A DNA stretch of 6,308 bases from Cytophagales bacterium (GTDB taxonomy: Bacteria > Bacteroidota > Bacteroidia > Cytophagales > ES-bin-26): contig JACMKY010000478.1 in assembly GCA_014379925.1 (NCBI GenBank), positions 1 through 6,308 on the forward strand, written 5' to 3'. Positions within the stretch are counted from its first letter, which is position 1. Each line of letters starts with the position of its first letter. Below, in pieces: positions 5,884 to 6,308 of the stretch. The notes below the pieces were generated by a model. That model was not told the origin of the DNA. It ran no database searches and saw nothing but the letters and a program-made list of their open reading frames with translations. The translations under genes were made by a program, and so were the position numbers.

Positions 5884-6308
5884 ATGCTGCGCAACTACTT
5901 CGTCATCGCCTTCCGCAACCTGATCCGGCACCCGGGTTACACGGCCATCAACGGGCTGGGCCTTACGGTGGGCATCGCTTCCTGCGTGCTGATTTGCCTC
6001 TACCTCCAGGATGAACTGAGCTACGACCGTTTCCACGCCCGTGCCGACCGCATCTACCGGGTGGACAACGAACTGCGCATTCAGACGGACGTCTACAAGT
6101 ACCCGACCGTTACCTCGGCCATGCCGGTGGCCATGGACAACGACGTGGCGGGGGTGGCGGGTTTCGCCCGTTTCGCCCGTTTTGGCAATGGGAGCAACAA
6201 CGAATCCGTCGTTCGGATTGGCAACGAGTTCTACCAGGAAAAGGGAGCCTACGCCGCCGACACTTCGGTGCTGGACATTTTCTCGTTCGGACTGGTGAAG
6301 GGGGAGGC
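5884..6308 (+). CDS. second FtsX-like ABC permease, 3' truncated by window end
   Basis: The frame opens at ATG 5884 and runs to the window end without a stop: 141 full codons plus two bases. The first residues, MLRNYFVIAFRNLIRHPGYTA, match the N-terminus of the upstream permease; by eye 26 of the first 51 positions are identical, including RNLIR, AIN and the DE-S-D-FH signature after TM1. TM1 is at ~19-41, followed by the beginning of a MacB-type periplasmic domain. A complete family member would be ~790-810 residues, so about 80% is missing from view. The gene starts 71 bases after the upstream stop, with a hairpin filling the gap and no Shine-Dalgarno sequence; co-transcription is likely. 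Codon third positions look more GC-rich than in the upstream permease, and with only about half the aligned N-terminal residues identical, the two are old paralogues rather than a recent duplication. A 9-bp in-frame tandem repeat (6162-6179) gives FARFAR. Confidence 0.9.
   Translation, partial: MLRNYFVIAFRNLIRHPGYTAINGLGLTVGIASCVLICLYLQDELSYDRFHARADRIYRVDNELRIQTDVYKYPTVTSAMPVAMDNDVAGVAGFARFARFGNGSNNESVVRIGNEFYQEKGAYAADTSVLDIFSFGLVKGE

Overview
The window looks like a chromosomal segment of a Bacteroidota bacterium, most likely Cytophagales (Spirosoma/Larkinella/Dyadobacter-like). The support is three things. The protein families are typical of that group: a two-domain YncE/YVTN beta-propeller plus phosphoesterase protein, and two FtsX/MacB-type permeases. 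None of the starts has a Shine-Dalgarno sequence. One TAnnTTTG promoter element of the Bacteroidota type is present. The genus is an inference. All supported genes lie on the + strand.

Layout. (1) Bases 1-2526: the 3' part of a large secreted or periplasmic beta-propeller/phosphoesterase gene whose start lies upstream of the window. (2) 2527-2760: intergenic, with a weak stem-loop and a lone -7-type promoter element. (3) 2761-2913: a short orphan reading frame matching the last ~50 residues of the same phosphoesterase family. It is diverged from gene 1 and lacks the rest of the protein, so it is read as the remnant of a deleted paralogue. A 16-bp imperfect direct repeat lies on either side of it. 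(4) 2914-3445: about 530 bases without a convincing gene. The first part shows nothing recognisable. The second part looks like an elaborate control region: two tandem 18-bp dyads (TGTCCG-N4-CGGACA type) spaced 21 bp apart, then a sigma-54-like -24/-12 element, then a leader with a small hairpin and a tandem repeat. (5) 3446-5812: a complete 788-residue FtsX-like ABC permease. (6) 5813-5883: a gap filled almost completely by a 17-bp inverted repeat with a 34-nt loop. (7) 5884 to the end: the start of a second permease of the same family, cut off by the window edge.

How the genes may work together. The two permeases probably form one transcription unit read from the putative sigma-54 promoter, in which case an enhancer-binding regulator would control the pair. 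No regulator or ATPase gene is in view. The phosphoesterase gene has no visible functional link to the permeases. I see no CRISPR array, tRNA, rRNA or complete mobile element. The most interesting signals are the enhancer/sigma-54-like architecture, the orphan phosphoesterase tail and the long inverted repeat abutting the second permease start.
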